A stretch of 64,000 bases of DNA from assembly GCF_030386795.1 (NCBI RefSeq), contig NZ_JANUQM010000002.1, positions 434,001 through 498,000 on the forward strand. The letters run 5' to 3'. The stretch is from Streptomyces sp. S.PNR 29 (GTDB lineage: Bacteria > Actinomycetota > Actinomycetes > Streptomycetales > Streptomycetaceae). The notes under the pieces were generated by a model, which saw only the letters and a program-made list of their open reading frames with translations, was not told the origin of the DNA and did no database searches. This document shows, in pieces, positions 36,881 through 46,071 of the stretch. How positions within the stretch are numbered: the stretch's first letter is position 1; each line of letters begins with the position of its first letter. The translations under genes and the position numbers were made by a program.

Positions 36881-38749
36881 CTACTGCTCCGGCACCGTGC
36901 TCGTGCCGCGCAGCTGACCGACCAGCTCCCGCACGATGAACGCACCGTTCAACGTCAGCACCGACTCCGGATGGAACTGCACCGAGCCGAACCCCGGCCC
37001 GCGCAGCGCGTGCACCTCGCCGTTCGCGGCGCGGCTCACCTCGACGCCGTGCGCGGCCAGCTCCGTGCGGGCCTCGTCGTCGCAGTGCGCCACGAAGCTG
37101 TTGTAGAAGCCGACGGTCTCCCGCCGCCCGAACAGGTCGATCTCCGTCTGCGCACCCTGGTACGGGACCTCCTTCCGGACGATGTCCAGCCCCAGCTCGG
37201 CCGCGATCAGCTCGTGGCCCAGGCACACGCCGAGAACACCGTGCCGGTGCTCCCGGATGATCTCGGCGGTCAGGGCGCGCAGGAACCGCATCTTGGAGTC
37301 GGCCACGTCCGATGGGTCGCCCGGCCCGGGACCGAGGACGACCGGCCCCTCGTGCGCGAGCACCGCCTCCCGCAGCCCCGGCTCGTCGTACCGCCGGACG
37401 GTGACCGTCAGCCCGGAGGACCGCAGCACATGCGCGAGCATCGCCGTGAACGTGTCCTCCCCGTCGACCACCAGGGCGTGCCCGGCGAGCTCGTCCGACC
37501 CCTCCTGCATCCGCAGCCAGAAGGGCGCGAGCGAGGCCCGGCGCCCGTCCAGCGCCGCCCGCACCCGCGGGTCGTCGGCCAGCTGCGGCCGTACGGCCTC
37601 CTCGCGCGGCCGCCCCGGGCGCACCCCCAGCGCCGCCAGCACCCCGGCCGCCTTCGCGTGCGTCTCCGCGACCTCGCTCGCCGGGTCCGAACCCCGCACG
37701 AGCGTGGCGCCGACCGGCACCCGCAGCCGCCCGTCCGCGTCGAGGTCGGCGGTGCGGATGAGGATGGGGGAGTCGAGGGTCTGGGCCCCGCCCGCGTCCC
37801 GCCCGATCAGCGCGAGCGCCCCCGCGTAGTAGCCGCGTCCCCCGACCTCGTGCCTCTCGATCACCCGGCAGGCGTTCTGCACGGGCGAGCCGGTGACGGT
37901 CGCCGCGAACATCGTCTCCTTCAGCACCTCGCGCACGTCCAGCGAGGACTTCCCGCGCAGCTCGTACTCGGTGTGCGCGAGATGCGCCATCTCCTTCAGC
38001 CGCGGCCCGACGACCACCCCGCCCATGTCGCCGACCGTGCACATCATCTTGAGTTCCTCGTCGACGACCATCGACAGCTCCTCGATCTCCTTGCCGTCGG
38101 CGAGGAAGCCGAGCAGGTGCTCGGGGGTCGGCCCCTCGGCCGGATAGCGGTACGTCCCGCTGATCGGGTTCATGACGACGGTCCCGCCGGACATCCGCAC
38201 ATGCACCTCGGGGCTGGCGCCGACCAGCGTCCGGTCCCCGGTGTGCACGACGAACGTCCAGTACGCCCCCCGCTCGCCCTCCAGCAGCCGCCGGAACAGT
38301 GCCAGCGCGTCGGCCCGTCCGAACCCCGGGATGCCGCCCTGGTACGTCCGCCGGATCACGAAGTTCGCGCCCTCGCCGCGCCCGATCTCCTCCCGCAGCA
38401 CGCGCCCGACGATCTCGGCGTACTCCTCGTCGGCCACGTCGAAGCCGCCGCCCTCGACCCGCACCTGGTGCGCCGGGAGCTGGGCGAGGGCGTCGGCGAG
38501 CGGCAGGGTGTACGTCTCCTCGGGGGTCAGTGCCAGCAGCGGTGTGCCGTCGTCGCGGACGTCGAACCCGCGTTCGCGGATCTGGCGGAAGGGGACGAGC
38601 GCCAGGCACTCGTCGGGCAGGTCGGCCAGGCGGTCGTGCCCGGCGACCGGGCCGAGCAGCACCTCGACCAGGTCGTGGTCATGGCCGGGGGTGCGGCGGC
38701 GGAGCAGGGCGAACGGGCGGGGGTCGGCCAGCAGGTCGAGCAGAGCCAT
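36881..38749 (-). CDS. trpE: Anthranilate synthase, fused TrpE-TrpG
   Basis: Single-chain anthranilate synthase, 622 residues, making anthranilate from chorismate and glutamine. The chorismate-binding domain (about 1-400) shows PISGTYRYPAEGP, DEELKMMCTVGD and KETMFAATVTGSPVQ. The C-terminal class I glutamine amidotransferase domain (about 425-620) has GPGPGDPSD, nucleophile Cys in GVCLGHELIA and the closing HPES. ATG 38749 matches homologues; the long upstream extension of the frame covers the leader. A complete WWW leader peptide and attenuator lie upstream. It is divergent from the class II DAHP synthase gene. Confidence 0.94.
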   Translation of the reverse strand: MALLDLLADPRPFALLRRRTPGHDHDLVEVLLGPVAGHDRLADLPDECLALVPFRQIRERGFDVRDDGTPLLALTPEETYTLPLADALAQLPAHQVRVEGGGFDVADEEYAEIVGRVLREEIGRGEGANFVIRRTYQGGIPGFGRADALALFRRLLEGERGAYWTFVVHTGDRTLVGASPEVHVRMSGGTVVMNPISGTYRYPAEGPTPEHLLGFLADGKEIEELSMVVDEELKMMCTVGDMGGVVVGPRLKEMAHLAHTEYELRGKSSLDVREVLKETMFAATVTGSPVQNACRVIERHEVGGRGYYAGALALIGRDAGGAQTLDSPILIRTADLDADGRLRVPVGATLVRGSDPASEVAETHAKAAGVLAALGVRPGRPREEAVRPQLADDPRVRAALDGRRASLAPFWLRMQEGSDELAGHALVVDGEDTFTAMLAHVLRSSGLTVTVRRYDEPGLREAVLAHEGPVVLGPGPGDPSDVADSKMRFLRALTAEIIREHRHGVLGVCLGHELIAAELGLDIVRKEVPYQGAQTEIDLFGRRETVGFYNSFVAHCDDEARTELAAHGVEVSRAANGEVHALRGPGFGSVQFHPESVLTLNGAFIVRELVGQLRGTSTVPEQ

Positions 38750-38804
38750 GGTCCGTGTCCTCTCGGTGGTCTGGAAGAGAGGGACGGGCCCGGTCGCGGA
38801 AACA

Positions 38805-38831
38805 CGAAGGCCGCCCCTCGGGCGGCCTTCG
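38805..38831 (-). terminator. trp attenuator hairpin
   Basis: CGAAGGCCGCCC (38805-38816) pairs perfectly with GGGCGGCCTTCG (38820-38831) around a 3-nt loop. It lies between the leader peptide and the anthranilate synthase start, with T-rich sequence on its 3' side on the minus strand. Confidence 0.88.
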
Positions 38832-38852
38832 CGAAGTCTTGCGTACGCGCAG

Positions 38853-38909
38853 TCAGTGGGCCGCCGGACGAGCGGTCCACCACCAGGTCTGGATCGAATG
38901 CGCGAACAT
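38853..38909 (-). CDS. trpL: trp leader peptide (three consecutive Trp codons)
   Basis: An 18-residue ORF MFAHSIQTWWWTARPAAH with three adjacent TGG codons at 38885-38877 (minus strand) and TGA stop at 38853-38855. It sits between the promoter and the attenuator hairpin. Low charged tRNA-Trp would stall ribosomes on the WWW codons and prevent terminator formation, so the downstream anthranilate synthase gene is expressed only when tryptophan is scarce. It matches the known Streptomyces trp leader architecture. Confidence 0.93.
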   Translation of the reverse strand: MFAHSIQTWWWTARPAAH

Positions 38910-39019
38910 ACGCGGGACCCTACCGCATGGCCCCGGCTGTCCAAGTGTGCAAGACCACACCCGTCTCACCAGTCGAGCTGAGCGAAAATCACTCGACACG
39001 ACCCCGTAATGTTTAGGGC

Positions 39020-40372
39020 GTGACCGTGAACGCTAAGACCAGCCCCAGCGCTGGCAACACCTGGCGAAACCTGCCCGCGGCGCAGCAGCCCGAGTACCCC
39101 GACGCCGAGGCTCTGCGCGCAGTGATCGCGGACCTCGAGTCGTATCCGCCGCTCGTCTTCGCGGGCGAGTGCGACCAGCTGCGCGCCCGGATGGCGGCCG
39201 TCGCCAAGGGAGAGGCGTTCCTTCTCCAGGGCGGCGACTGCGCCGAGGCCTTCGACGCGGTGTCCGCCGACCAGATCCGCAACAAGCTCAAGACGCTGCT
39301 CCAGATGGGCGCCGTGCTGACGTACGCGGCCTCGGTGCCGGTCGTGAAGGTCGGCCGCATCGCCGGCCAGTACTCCAAGCCGCGCTCCAAGCCGACCGAG
39401 ACCCGTGACGGTGTGACCCTGCCGACGTACCGGGGCGACTCGGTCAACGGCTTCGAGTTCTCCGAGGCGGCCCGTGTCCCGGACCCCGAGCGGCTCAAGC
39501 GGATGTACCACGCCTCGGCCTCCACGCTGAACCTGGTGCGTGCCTTCACCACCGGCGGCTACGCCGACCTGCGTCAGGTGCACGCCTGGAACCAGGACTT
39601 CGTGAAGTCGTCCCCGTCCGGTCAGCGCTACGAGCAGCTGGCGCGCGAGATCGACAACGCGCTGAACTTCATGCACGCCTGCGGGGCCGACCCGGAGGAG
39701 TTCAAGACCGTCGAGTTCTACTCCTCGCACGAGGCGCTGCTGCTCGACTACGAGTCGGCGCTGACCAGGGTGGATTCCCGCACCGGGCAGCTGTACGACG
39801 TCTCCGCGCACATGGTGTGGATCGGTGAGCGCACCCGGCAGCTGGACCACGCGCACATCGAGTTCGCCTCGAAGATCCGCAACCCGATCGGCATCAAGCT
39901 CGGTCCGACGACGACGGCCGAGGAGGCGCTGCAGTACATCGAGCGCCTCGACCCGGAGCGCGAGCCTGGCAGGCTGACCTTCATCGTCCGCATGGGCGCC
40001 GACAAGATCCGCGACAAGCTCCCCGAGCTGGTCGAGAAGGTCACGGCGTCGGGCGCGGTGGTGGCCTGGGTGACCGACCCGATGCACGGCAACACCTTCG
40101 AGGCGGCCTCCGGCCACAAGACGCGCCGTTTCGACGACGTGCTGGACGAGGTCAAGGGCTTCTTCGAGGTCCACAAGGCGCTCGGCACCCATCCGGGCGG
40201 CATCCACGTGGAGCTGACCGGTGACGACGTCACCGAGTGCGTGGGCGGCGGCGACGAGATCTTCGTCGACGATCTGCACCAGCGCTACGAGACGGCCTGC
40301 GACCCCCGCCTGAACCGCAGCCAGTCGCTCGACCTGGCGTTCCTCGTGGCGGAGATGTACCGGGACCAGTAG
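39020..40372 (+). CDS. aroH: 3-deoxy-D-arabino-heptulosonate 7-phosphate synthase, class II
   Basis: Class II (plant/mycobacterial type) DAHP synthase, 450 residues, the first shikimate-pathway enzyme. Blocks: PPLVFAGECDQLRA, LLQGGDCAEAFD, GRIAGQYSKPRS, FYSSHEALLLDYE, IGIKLGPTTT and DPMHGNT. Metal-binding Cys, His, Glu and Asp are present. GTG 39020 was chosen; no Shine-Dalgarno is visible and TAATGT at 39007-39012 sits at -10 spacing, so the mRNA may be leaderless. It is divergent from the fused anthranilate synthase, so aromatic entry and tryptophan exit genes share a promoter region. Mycobacterial AroG holds the same position. Confidence 0.95.
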   Translation: MTVNAKTSPSAGNTWRNLPAAQQPEYPDAEALRAVIADLESYPPLVFAGECDQLRARMAAVAKGEAFLLQGGDCAEAFDAVSADQIRNKLKTLLQMGAVLTYAASVPVVKVGRIAGQYSKPRSKPTETRDGVTLPTYRGDSVNGFEFSEAARVPDPERLKRMYHASASTLNLVRAFTTGGYADLRQVHAWNQDFVKSSPSGQRYEQLAREIDNALNFMHACGADPEEFKTVEFYSSHEALLLDYESALTRVDSRTGQLYDVSAHMVWIGERTRQLDHAHIEFASKIRNPIGIKLGPTTTAEEALQYIERLDPEREPGRLTFIVRMGADKIRDKLPELVEKVTASGAVVAWVTDPMHGNTFEAASGHKTRRFDDVLDEVKGFFEVHKALGTHPGGIHVELTGDDVTECVGGGDEIFVDDLHQRYETACDPRLNRSQSLDLAFLVAEMYRDQ

Positions 40373-40400
40373 TGGTCCGCCCCTGACAGGGGCGTGCACT

Positions 40401-40441
40401 GGGGCGCGGATCACATGCGATCCGCGCCCCCTCGCTCTTTT
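40401..40441 (+). terminator. Rho-independent terminator after the DAHP synthase gene
   Basis: GGGGCGCGGATC (40401-40412) pairs with GATCCGCGCCCC (40419-40430), a perfect 12-bp stem with 6-nt loop, followed by CTCGCTCTTTTG. Confidence 0.9.
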
Positions 40442-40460
40442 GTGGCCTGCCCGAGGAGGG

Positions 40461-40481
40461 TAAGGTTAGGTTTGCCTCACC
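40461..40481. promoter_or_regulatory. Iron box (DmdR/IdeR-type) before bfd
   Basis: TAAGGTTAGGTTTGCCTCACC resembles the Streptomyces DmdR1 iron box TTAGGTTAGGCTAACCTAA. It lies about 50 bp before the bfd start, implying derepression in low iron. Confidence 0.7.
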
Positions 40482-40530
40482 GAGCAGTCGGGGCGGCAGC
40501 ACTGATCGATCCCGCCGGGAGGTGAACCGC

Positions 40531-40773
40531 GTGTACGTCTGCAGTTGCTTCGGGATCACCGAGCAGCAGGTCAAGCAGCACGCGGAGAAGGGTGCCTGCA
40601 CCCCGCGCCAGATAGCGTCGGCCTGCAAGGCGGGCACGGACTGCGGGTCGTGCGTACGCCGGATCCAGGCGATCCTGGGCAGGGGCGCGTGCCCGCGCAG
40701 GGAACTCGTGGACCAGGGCCGACCGGTGCTCGCGGACCTGACCGAGGCACCCGGGCTGGACGAGGCGGCCTAG
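40531..40773 (+). CDS. bfd: Bacterioferritin-associated ferredoxin
   Basis: 80-residue [2Fe-2S] protein that helps release iron from bacterioferritin by reducing its ferric core. The Bfd fold has Cys in VCSCFG and in the second pair TDCGSC, matching the CxC...CxxC pattern of the family, with the linking helices around QQVKQHAEKGA. GTG 40531 was chosen because GGGAGG at 40517-40522 lies 8 nt upstream; the GTG at 40522 overlaps that Shine-Dalgarno. It is convergent with bfr, the two stops sharing CTAG. An iron box upstream fits induction under iron starvation. Confidence 0.93.
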   Translation: MYVCSCFGITEQQVKQHAEKGACTPRQIASACKAGTDCGSCVRRIQAILGRGACPRRELVDQGRPVLADLTEAPGLDEAA

Positions 40774-41249
40774 CTCTCCGGCTGCTCGATCAGCTGGGCG
40801 ATGTAGAGCGCCTCGCCGAGCTTCTCGACCAGTTCCAGCTGGGTGTCGAGGTAGTCGATGTGGTGCTCCTCGTCCGCGAGGATCGACTCGAAGATGTTGG
40901 CGGACGTGATGTCGCCCTTCTCCCGCATCACCTTGATGCCGCGCCGCAGCCGGTCGATGGCCTCGACCTCGATCTGCCGGTCGGCCTCGAACATCTCCTT
41001 GACGGTCTGACCCACCCGCACGTGGAACAGCCGCTGGTAGTTCGGCAGCCCCTCCAGGAACAGGATCCGGTCGGTCAGCACCTCCGCGTGCTTCATCTCG
41101 TCGAACGACTCGGCCCGCGTGTACTTGGCGAGTTTGGTCCAGCCGAAGTTCTCCTGCATCTTCGCGTGCAGGAAGTACTGGTTGATCGCGGTCAGCTCGG
41201 CCGTCAGTTGCTCGTTGAGGAATTCGATGACCTCGGGGTCGCCCTGCAT
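40770..41249 (-). CDS. bfr: Bacterioferritin
   Basis: 159-residue 24-mer iron-storage protein with a four-helix bundle. Ferroxidase ligands are seen in the family pattern: Glu in LTAELTAINQ, Glu and His in RAESFDEMKHAE, the later Glu and the EEHHIDYL block. The Met of ESFDEMKHA is the likely haem axial ligand. ATG 41249 follows AAGGAG; the 19 upstream codons of the open frame are not supported by a ribosome site. The 4-bp tail overlap with bfd links the two iron genes physically, although they are transcribed in opposite directions. Confidence 0.95.
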   Translation of the reverse strand: MQGDPEVIEFLNEQLTAELTAINQYFLHAKMQENFGWTKLAKYTRAESFDEMKHAEVLTDRILFLEGLPNYQRLFHVRVGQTVKEMFEADRQIEVEAIDRLRRGIKVMREKGDITSANIFESILADEEHHIDYLDTQLELVEKLGEALYIAQLIEQPES

Positions 41250-41314
41250 GGCAGAGGCTCCTTCCGCGCGGGAACTGGCTGGTGCGCCGCATGATTCCAC
41301 CGGCATCGAAGATC

Positions 41315-41375
41315 GTCCAGTAAGTCTTCACTTAGTAAGTAAGTGCATGCTTAGTCCAATTTGCCCTAATTGGAG
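41315..41375. promoter_or_regulatory. AT-rich divergent promoter region with inverted repeat
   Basis: Unusually AT-rich for this genome. It contains the repeated AGTAAGT motif and a perfect CCAATT (41356-41361) / AATTGG (41368-41373) inverted repeat, between divergent bfr and the molybdenum oxidoreductase gene. Confidence 0.5.
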
Positions 41376-41421
41376 CAGCCCCGCGTCCGGGGCATCCCCC
41401 GAGGTCTGTCAGGATGGAGTC

Positions 41422-42069
41422 ATGGGTCAGCCGTCGGAACGCGAACCGGGAGAGCGCGCTTCAGGAGCAGCGGCGCAGCCCGAGCTTCCGCCGGGACAGC
41501 GAGTGCAGCGGGGCTGGCCCGTCACGCACTACGGGCCGGTCCCGAAGTTCCGGCCCGAGCGCTGGGAGTTCCGGGTCTTCGGAGCCACCGCCGACGGCGA
41601 GAAGCGCTGCTGGACCCACGAGGAGTTCACGGCCCTGCCGTACACCACCGTCGTGGCCGATCTGCACTGCGTCACGAAGTTCAGCATGCTCGGCGCCGAA
41701 TGGGGCGGCATTCCCGCCCGTACGATCCTGGAGATCGCCCCGCCCGCACCCGCCGTCACCCATGTCATGGTGTGGGCCGAGTACGGCTTCAGCTCCAACC
41801 TCCGGCTCTCCGACTTCGCCTCCGAGCACACCCTGTTCGCCACCCACAAGGACGGCGAACTCCTCACCGCCGAGCACGGCTTCCCGCTGCGTCTGATCGT
41901 CCCCCACCTGTACGCCTGGAAGGGCCCCAAGTGGGTCCGCGGCATCGAGTACATGACCGCCGACCGCCGCGGCTTCTGGGAGGAACGCGGCTACCACAAC
42001 ATCGGCGATCCGTGGAAGGAGCAGCGGTACTCCTACCAGGAGGAGCCGGGGGAGGGGCCGGAGCTCTGA
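41422..42069 (+). CDS. Sulfite oxidase-like molybdopterin oxidoreductase, soluble subunit
   Basis: 215-residue protein with the sulfite-oxidase fold (as in MsrP/YedY): the Moco-coordinating Cys is in VVADLHCVTKFSM, with the preceding ALPYTTV and the later LIVPHLYAWKGPKWV block that contacts the cofactor. No Tat signal is visible, so it may be cytosolic, unlike MsrP. No b-haem partner gene is adjacent. ATG 41422 was chosen as the first in-frame ATG with an AGGA nearby; the open frame runs back through the divergent promoter. Its substrate is unknown. Confidence 0.85.
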   Translation: MGQPSEREPGERASGAAAQPELPPGQRVQRGWPVTHYGPVPKFRPERWEFRVFGATADGEKRCWTHEEFTALPYTTVVADLHCVTKFSMLGAEWGGIPARTILEIAPPAPAVTHVMVWAEYGFSSNLRLSDFASEHTLFATHKDGELLTAEHGFPLRLIVPHLYAWKGPKWVRGIEYMTADRRGFWEERGYHNIGDPWKEQRYSYQEEPGEGPEL

Positions 42070-42085
42070 CCCGGCGTCCCCGCGG

Positions 42086-42964
42086 TCAGCCGTCCCTCAG
42101 CTTCTTCAGCCGCTCCACGTCGGCCGCGTGTCCCTCCTTGCCGCCCGGCGTCTCGATGATCAGGGGTACGCCCTCGGTGGCGGGGTGGGTCATCAGCGCC
42201 CGGAACGGATCCTCGCCGATGTGGCCGGCGCCGATGTTCTCGTGGCGGTCCTTGTGGGCGCCGACCACGTCCTTGGAGTCGTTGGCGTGGATCAGCTTCA
42301 GCCGGCCCTCGCCGACGGTGTCCACCAGCAGGTCCAGCGTCTGGTGCATGCCGCTCGGCCCGGTCAGGTCGTGGCCGGCGGCGAAGACATGGCAGGTGTC
42401 CAGGCACACGCCCAGCTTCGGGTGGGCGTCCAGCGCCTCGAAGTACGGGCCGAAGTCCCAGGTCCGTGAGCAGAGCGAGGCCCCCTGCCCGGCGGTCGAC
42501 TCCAGCAGCAGGTACGGGTCGTCGTCGTGGGTGAGCTCGTCCAGCAGCGGCAGCAGATGCTCCCGTACCTGCTTCAGCGCCACCGACCGCTCCCGGCCGC
42601 CGGTCGCGCTGCCGGTGTGCACCACCACACCGAGCGCCCCGATCTCCCGGCCGCGCCTGAGCGAGTGCCGCAGCGACTCCACGGACCGCTCGACGGTCGC
42701 CTCCGTGTGCGAGCCGAAGTTGATCAGATACGGGGCATGGACGTACGCCGGGATCCCCTCGGTCGCGCAGGCCGCGCGGAACGCCTCGTCCTGCCGCGGG
42801 TTGCCGGCCGGCGTGGCCCAGCCGCGCGGGTTGGCGACGAAGACCTGCACCGTCTCGGCCTTCAGATCACGGGCGTACGACAGGCCGACGGAGTGCAGAC
42901 CCCCGGCCACGGGGACGTGGCCGCCGACGGGGTTGCGGGAGGCACCGGATTGCTCGCTGTTCAC
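42086..42964 (-). CDS. nfo: Deoxyribonuclease IV (AP endonuclease 2 family)
   Basis: 292-residue TIM-barrel endonuclease for abasic-site repair. Typical endonuclease IV blocks: GGHVPVAGGLHS, YVHAPYLINFG, LLLESTAGQG, GVCLDTCHVFAAG, HANDSKD and IIETPGG, carrying most of the zinc ligands. Members of this group are common in actinobacteria as the main AP endonuclease of the Nfo type. It is convergent with the molybdenum oxidoreductase gene (16 bp gap) and 34 bp from the start of its upstream neighbour pkaF on the same strand. ATG start. Confidence 0.92.
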   Translation of the reverse strand: MNSEQSGASRNPVGGHVPVAGGLHSVGLSYARDLKAETVQVFVANPRGWATPAGNPRQDEAFRAACATEGIPAYVHAPYLINFGSHTEATVERSVESLRHSLRRGREIGALGVVVHTGSATGGRERSVALKQVREHLLPLLDELTHDDDPYLLLESTAGQGASLCSRTWDFGPYFEALDAHPKLGVCLDTCHVFAAGHDLTGPSGMHQTLDLLVDTVGEGRLKLIHANDSKDVVGAHKDRHENIGAGHIGEDPFRALMTHPATEGVPLIIETPGGKEGHAADVERLKKLRDG

Positions 42965-42998
42965 CCGTTCAGGGTGTCATGCGCCCGGACGCGTCCCG

Positions 42999-44960
42999 TC
43001 AGCGGATCTTGATCGTGATCGTCGATCCCTTCGGGGCGGTCTCGCCGCCCTCCACGGACTGGCCCTTGACGGTGTCGCCGAACAGTCCGAGCAGACCGCG
43101 GTCCTCCTTGACCTGGAAGCCGGCCGCCTCCAGCTCCCGCCTGGCGTCGTCGACACCGTCGCCGACCACGTCCGGGACCTCCACCATCGGCGGCCCCTTG
43201 GACAGCGTCAGCGTCACCGTGTCACCCTCGGCGACCTGGCGGCCACCCGTCGGCGACTGCCGGGCCACCTGGCCCTTGTCGAACTCCGAGGAGGTGACCT
43301 GCCCGGCGGCGACCCTCACCTTCAGGCCGGCCTCCTCCAGGGCGGCCTGAGCGTCCACCAGGTCCTCGCCCCGGACGTCGGGCACGTCGACCGGGCTGCC
43401 CTTGCTGACGGTGAGCGCGACCGCCGAGCCCGCGCGCACCTTGGTGTCCGCCGCGGGGGTGGTGGAGATCACGAAGCCCTTGGGGACGTTCGCGCTGAAC
43501 GCCCGGGTGACCATGCCCGGCTCCAGGCCGTCCTGCTTCAGCACGGTCCGCGCCTTGTCCAGCCGGTAGCCCTTCAGGTCGGGCAGCTTCACGGTCTGCG
43601 GACCGTCGGAGATGGTGAGCGTCACCGAGTCGTTGTCGCGGATGCGGCTGCCCGGCTTCGGGTCGGTGCTGATGACCGTGCCCCGCCGCACGGTGTCGCT
43701 GTAGGCGTGCTCGACCTCGCCGACCTCCAGCCCGGCCTCCTCCAGCCGGTCCTTGGCCTGCGCCTCCGTCTTGGCCAGCAGCGGCGGCACCCGGGTGAAC
43801 TGGCCGGAGTTGATGTACCAGACGCCCGCTCCGACGCCGAGCACGAGCAGCACGGCGACGACGATCGCCAACGGCCCGCGCCGGACGCCCGACCGGCGCC
43901 GCGGGGGCGGCGGCGGGGTCTGCAGCCGGCTGGTGCGGTGGAAACCGGCCTCCTGCTCGTCCTCGTCGACCGGCAGCGGCCGCGAGGGGGTTCCCCCCGC
44001 GCGAGCGAAGCCGAGTGTGGGGGAGGTCAGCGCGCGCGGGATCACGCTCGTACGGTCCTCGGCGTTGTCGTGCTCCGCGGCGAGGGCCTGCGGCGGCATC
44101 GCGTCCAGCTGGTCCGCGCTGAGCGTGCCGCGGGCCTCGCGGAGCTGCGCGAGCAGCGCCACCGCGTCGTGCGGACGGATGTCGGGGGTGCGCGCGGTGG
44201 CCGAGGCGACCAGCTCGTCCAGTTCGTACGGCAGACCCGGCACGGCGGCCGAGGGCGGCGGCACGTCCTCGTGGAGGTGCTTGTACAGCACCACGGCGGG
44301 GGAGTCCCCGTCGTGCGGCTTGTCGCCCGTCAGCATCTCGTACAGGACGACACCGCACGCGTACACGTCGACCCGCGGGTCGGCCGTGCCGTTCTCTATC
44401 TGCTCCGGCGCGAGGTAGGAGACGGTGCCGAGCACGGACCCGGAGGTGTTGGTGACCGTGTCCACGGCCCTGACGAGGCCGAAGTCGGCGACCTTGACCC
44501 TTCCGTCGTCCCCTATCAGGACGTTCTCCGGCTTCATGTCCCGGTGCACGAACCCGGCGCGGTGCGCGGCGCCGAGCGCGGCCAGGACCGGCTCCAGGAT
44601 GTCCAGCGCGGCCCGCGGCTGCAGCGCCCCGCGCTCGCGCAGCACGTCACGCAGGGTGCAGCCGGCCACGTACTCCATGGCGAGGTAGACATACGCCCCG
44701 TCGGCCCCCTGGTCGAATACCTGTACGACATTGGGGTGGGCGAGCCGGGCCACCGACTTGGCCTCGCGGATGAACCGCTCGACGAAGGAGACGTCGGTGG
44801 CGAGCGTCGGATGCATCACCTTGAGCGCGAGGACGCGGTCCAGGCGGGTGTCCACGGCCCGGTAGACCGTGGCCATCCCGCCGACCGCGATCCGCGCGTC
44901 GACGCGATACCGGCCGTCGAGCAACTGCCCGACCAGAGGGTCCTGAAGGGTCGTGTCCAC
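42999..44960 (-). CDS. pkaF: Membrane Ser/Thr protein kinase with PASTA domains
   Basis: 653-residue kinase. Kinase domain (about 18-280) with GGMATVYRA glycine loop, catalytic Lys47, HRDMKPEN (H139-D141) and DFGLVRA. A single transmembrane helix lies at about 362-383, then four extracellular PASTA domains (390-653) that bind peptidoglycan fragments. It resembles PknB/PknL and is the S. coelicolor PkaF type. The linker carries a 36-bp dispersed palindromic repeat. In mycobacteria PknL phosphorylates the Rv2175c protein; an Rv2175c-like gene is 3.8 kb away here. GTG start. Confidence 0.95.
   Translation of the reverse strand: MDTTLQDPLVGQLLDGRYRVDARIAVGGMATVYRAVDTRLDRVLALKVMHPTLATDVSFVERFIREAKSVARLAHPNVVQVFDQGADGAYVYLAMEYVAGCTLRDVLRERGALQPRAALDILEPVLAALGAAHRAGFVHRDMKPENVLIGDDGRVKVADFGLVRAVDTVTNTSGSVLGTVSYLAPEQIENGTADPRVDVYACGVVLYEMLTGDKPHDGDSPAVVLYKHLHEDVPPPSAAVPGLPYELDELVASATARTPDIRPHDAVALLAQLREARGTLSADQLDAMPPQALAAEHDNAEDRTSVIPRALTSPTLGFARAGGTPSRPLPVDEDEQEAGFHRTSRLQTPPPPPRRRSGVRRGPLAIVVAVLLVLGVGAGVWYINSGQFTRVPPLLAKTEAQAKDRLEEAGLEVGEVEHAYSDTVRRGTVISTDPKPGSRIRDNDSVTLTISDGPQTVKLPDLKGYRLDKARTVLKQDGLEPGMVTRAFSANVPKGFVISTTPAADTKVRAGSAVALTVSKGSPVDVPDVRGEDLVDAQAALEEAGLKVRVAAGQVTSSEFDKGQVARQSPTGGRQVAEGDTVTLTLSKGPPMVEVPDVVGDGVDDARRELEAAGFQVKEDRGLLGLFGDTVKGQSVEGGETAPKGSTITIKIR
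43991..44026. repeat. Dispersed Streptomyces palindromic repeat inside pkaF
   Basis: The segment has CCCCCC at 43993-43998, central CGAGCGAAGCCGAG and GGGGGAGG at 44019-44026, the shape of a well-known repeat in Streptomyces genomes. It stays in frame and encodes part of the kinase-to-membrane linker (LTSPTLGFARAGG). Confidence 0.7.
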
Positions 44961-45057
44961 GCAGGCGAGTGTACGAGCCGCCGCTGACAGCCCGGCCGTT
45001 CGGCCGGAAACGGGGCGGGACTGCAGCGGACCTGTGACGGTTGCGATTCCGGTGCCG

Positions 45058-45858
<801 letters not shown>

Positions 45859-46071
45859 TCAGCCTCCTTGGACGGCGGTGAGGACTTCCACGCGGTCTCC
45901 GTCGTGGAGGACGGTGGACGACCACTGCGCGCGCGGGACGACGGTTTCGTTGAGGGCGGCGGCCACTCCGGAGGGCGCCTCGGTGAGCGTCCTCACGAGG
46001 GCGTCCAGGGCCGTGCCGGGAGCCACCTCGCGCGGCTCCCCGTTGACGGAGACGGAGACGGGACTGGTCAT
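45859..46071 (-). CDS. thiS: Sulfur carrier protein ThiS
   Basis: 70-residue ubiquitin-fold sulfur carrier. It ends in the essential Gly-Gly that becomes a thiocarboxylate, with the usual SVNGEPREV start and VLHDGDRVEVL strand. It overlaps thiO by 4 bp and precedes thiG by 3 bp, so it is translated as part of the operon. The adenylating enzyme ThiF is not in the window and may be supplied by another locus. Confidence 0.95.
   Translation of the reverse strand: MTSPVSVSVNGEPREVAPGTALDALVRTLTEAPSGVAAALNETVVPRAQWSSTVLHDGDRVEVLTAVQGG

Noticed and set aside
36134..39016. 960-codon open frame on the plus strand
   Set aside because: It runs antisense through the anthranilate synthase gene and out of frame through pfkA; composition is Arg/Pro/His-rich, typical of GC-bias shadows.
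41370..44987. 1205-codon open frame on the plus strand
   Set aside because: It crosses the molybdenum oxidoreductase, endonuclease IV and pkaF genes out of frame or antisense. All three have solid motifs in their own frames.
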